Shown: in pieces, positions 12,305 to 13,142 of the stretch
Layout: every line of letters starts with the position of its first letter
Position numbering within the stretch: the first letter of the stretch is position 1
Assembly: GCA_030630315.1 (NCBI GenBank)
Contig: DAOVNI010000014.1
Coordinates: forward strand, 1 to 13,142
From: Phycisphaerae bacterium
GTDB taxonomy: Bacteria; Planctomycetota; Phycisphaerae; Sedimentisphaerales; Anaerobacaceae
Length of the DNA: 13,142 bases
Direction of reading: 5' to 3'
The notes under the pieces: model-generated
What the model was told of the DNA's origin: nothing
The model's input: only the letters and a program-made list of their open reading frames with translations
The model's database searches: none
Position numbers and translations under genes: made by a program

Positions 12305-13142
12305 TTATGAGAGTTCTATATTTTCATCGATAGGTTGATTTCGCCAGCTTCCAATACCATCCCACCAGCTCGAGACGTAATCAACAATCATCAAATCCTG
12401 ATACTTCTTTTTACATAAATCCATCGCCATATCGCGGAGCTGTCGCATACAACCCAGTCCCCCAGCTTGCCACGCATTGACTCCTATGTCAACCGCTTTA
12501 CGTTCCGCCTGTCTAAAATTTGCTCTACTGGTTGTCAACAGTTCAGCGAGCTTTTCAGCCTGCGGCTTCAACGCCTCCTGCCACCTGCACCTGTCCGATT
12601 CTTCCTTCGCCAGCACCTCTGCCAACAAATGCTCACGGTCCTTCTGTCTCTTTTCCCGTTCGGCTCTAACTTCGGCCAGCCGTTCGGCGCGATGTTTTCG
12701 GCTTGCAGGGGGCAACAGCATTTCCAGCAGTGCCGTCACCGGGTCCACAACCACCCAGACCAGAAAGGTTGTCCCCAGAGTTCCCAGGGCGACTCCCAAC
12801 AGGAATTGCTTGATTATACTTACGCCTATCATTCCCAGGCAGCCGGCCAGGCCGCCTAAAAAGGGAGTTGTGATATAGAACACCGTATAGTAATCCGTGC
12901 TCGTTAGTGGATGTTCTACTTCTATTTTCTGACTCCGTGCAGCACCCCTGAAAATTGCAAATAAATATAGACTAATCAGCAGCAAAACTATCAATACAGA
13001 ATGCCCCGAGAGGGAAAATATAACCCACCACTGAAAACCTGCCCGCCGCAGTGCGAAGGCCAGAATATAACCGACGCACAGAATAAACCAGGCCGTGCCG
13101 GCAAGATGAATTAACTTCAGTGTTCTATGACTAGACACTGAT
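12305..13142 (-). CDS. Unrecognised membrane protein with cytoplasmic coiled-coil tail, possibly cut at the right edge
   Basis: At least 277 residues. I do not recognise the family. Four hydrophobic segments at about 11-30, 37-63, 86-109 and 112-133 are followed by a highly charged helical region (147-215, rich in Arg, Glu, Lys and Ala, for example RAERLAEVRAEREKRQKDRE) likely to be a coiled coil, and a C-terminal part with Cys230, Cys242 and WW at 258-259. The topology suggests a small inner-membrane protein with a long cytoplasmic helix, perhaps a scaffold or a sensor. The first start candidate is GTG at 13138, but the frame is open to the window's end, so the true start could lie outside. 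The short basic N-terminus before the first helix makes the GTG plausible. It ends 32 bases before the beta-helix gene on the same strand, so the two may be co-transcribed. Confidence 0.65.
   Translation of the reverse strand, partial: SVSSHRTLKLIHLAGTAWFILCVGYILAFALRRAGFQWWVIFSLSGHSVLIVLLLISLYLFAIFRGAARSQKIEVEHPLTSTDYYTVFYITTPFLGGLAGCLGMIGVSIIKQFLLGVALGTLGTTFLVWVVVDPVTALLEMLLPPASRKHRAERLAEVRAEREKRQKDREHLLAEVLAKEESDRCRWQEALKPQAEKLAELLTTSRANFRQAERKAVDIGVNAWQAGGLGCMRQLRDMAMDLCKKKYQDLMIVDYVSSWWDGIGSWRNQPIDENIELS

Overview
The window looks like a chromosomal segment of a planctomycete, most likely class Phycisphaerae and close to the Sedimentisphaerales. This is inferred from the style of the proteins, not from a marker gene. 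Five secreted proteins end in PEP-CTERM sorting tails, one protein ends in the dockerin-like pair of EF-hand-type repeats closing on NWLW that is common on planctomycete exported proteins, and the base composition is moderate. No rRNA, confirmed tRNA, insertion sequence, integrase or CRISPR array is visible.

Plus strand, 1-5389: an exopolysaccharide-type unit. A sugar transferase (polyprenyl-phosphate phosphoglycosyl transferase catalytic domain, cut off at the left edge) is followed by a 1398-residue membrane-anchored TPR protein and, with only one base between stop and start, a small LuxR/GerE-type DNA-binding protein without a receiver domain. This arrangement resembles the polysaccharide and regulatory genes that accompany exosortase/PEP-CTERM systems, although the exosortase itself is not in the window.

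5390-5722 is an intergenic control region: an A/T tract, a good TTGACA promoter candidate, a 12-bp direct repeat on either side of it, and a leader that can fold over its own ribosome binding sites. It precedes an unrecognised secreted or membrane protein (5723-6451) that carries a PEP-CTERM-like hydrophobic segment in its middle.

6579-10616: five consecutive PEP-CTERM proteins on the plus strand. Four share an almost identical C-terminal tail on otherwise mostly different bodies (8012 and 8780 are paralogues). The other (7262) has a distinct, more classical PEP tail. The first and last of the array (6579 and 9837) are preceded by near-identical copies of a two-hairpin leader element. The gaps also contain other GC-rich hairpins, triplicated perfect Shine-Dalgarno sequences and a possible 9-codon ORF.

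10617-13142: after a strong terminator that reads best on the minus strand, two convergent minus-strand genes: a secreted parallel beta-helix protein with a dockerin-like C-terminus, and upstream of it a four-helix membrane protein with a coiled-coil tail, possibly cut by the right edge.

Working model (inference): the left genes build and regulate an extracellular polysaccharide and export system, and the PEP-CTERM array supplies cell-surface or matrix proteins processed by an exosortase encoded elsewhere. The most notable unexplained signals are the duplicated leader element, the internal PEP-like protein next to its likely regulator, and the structured leaders.
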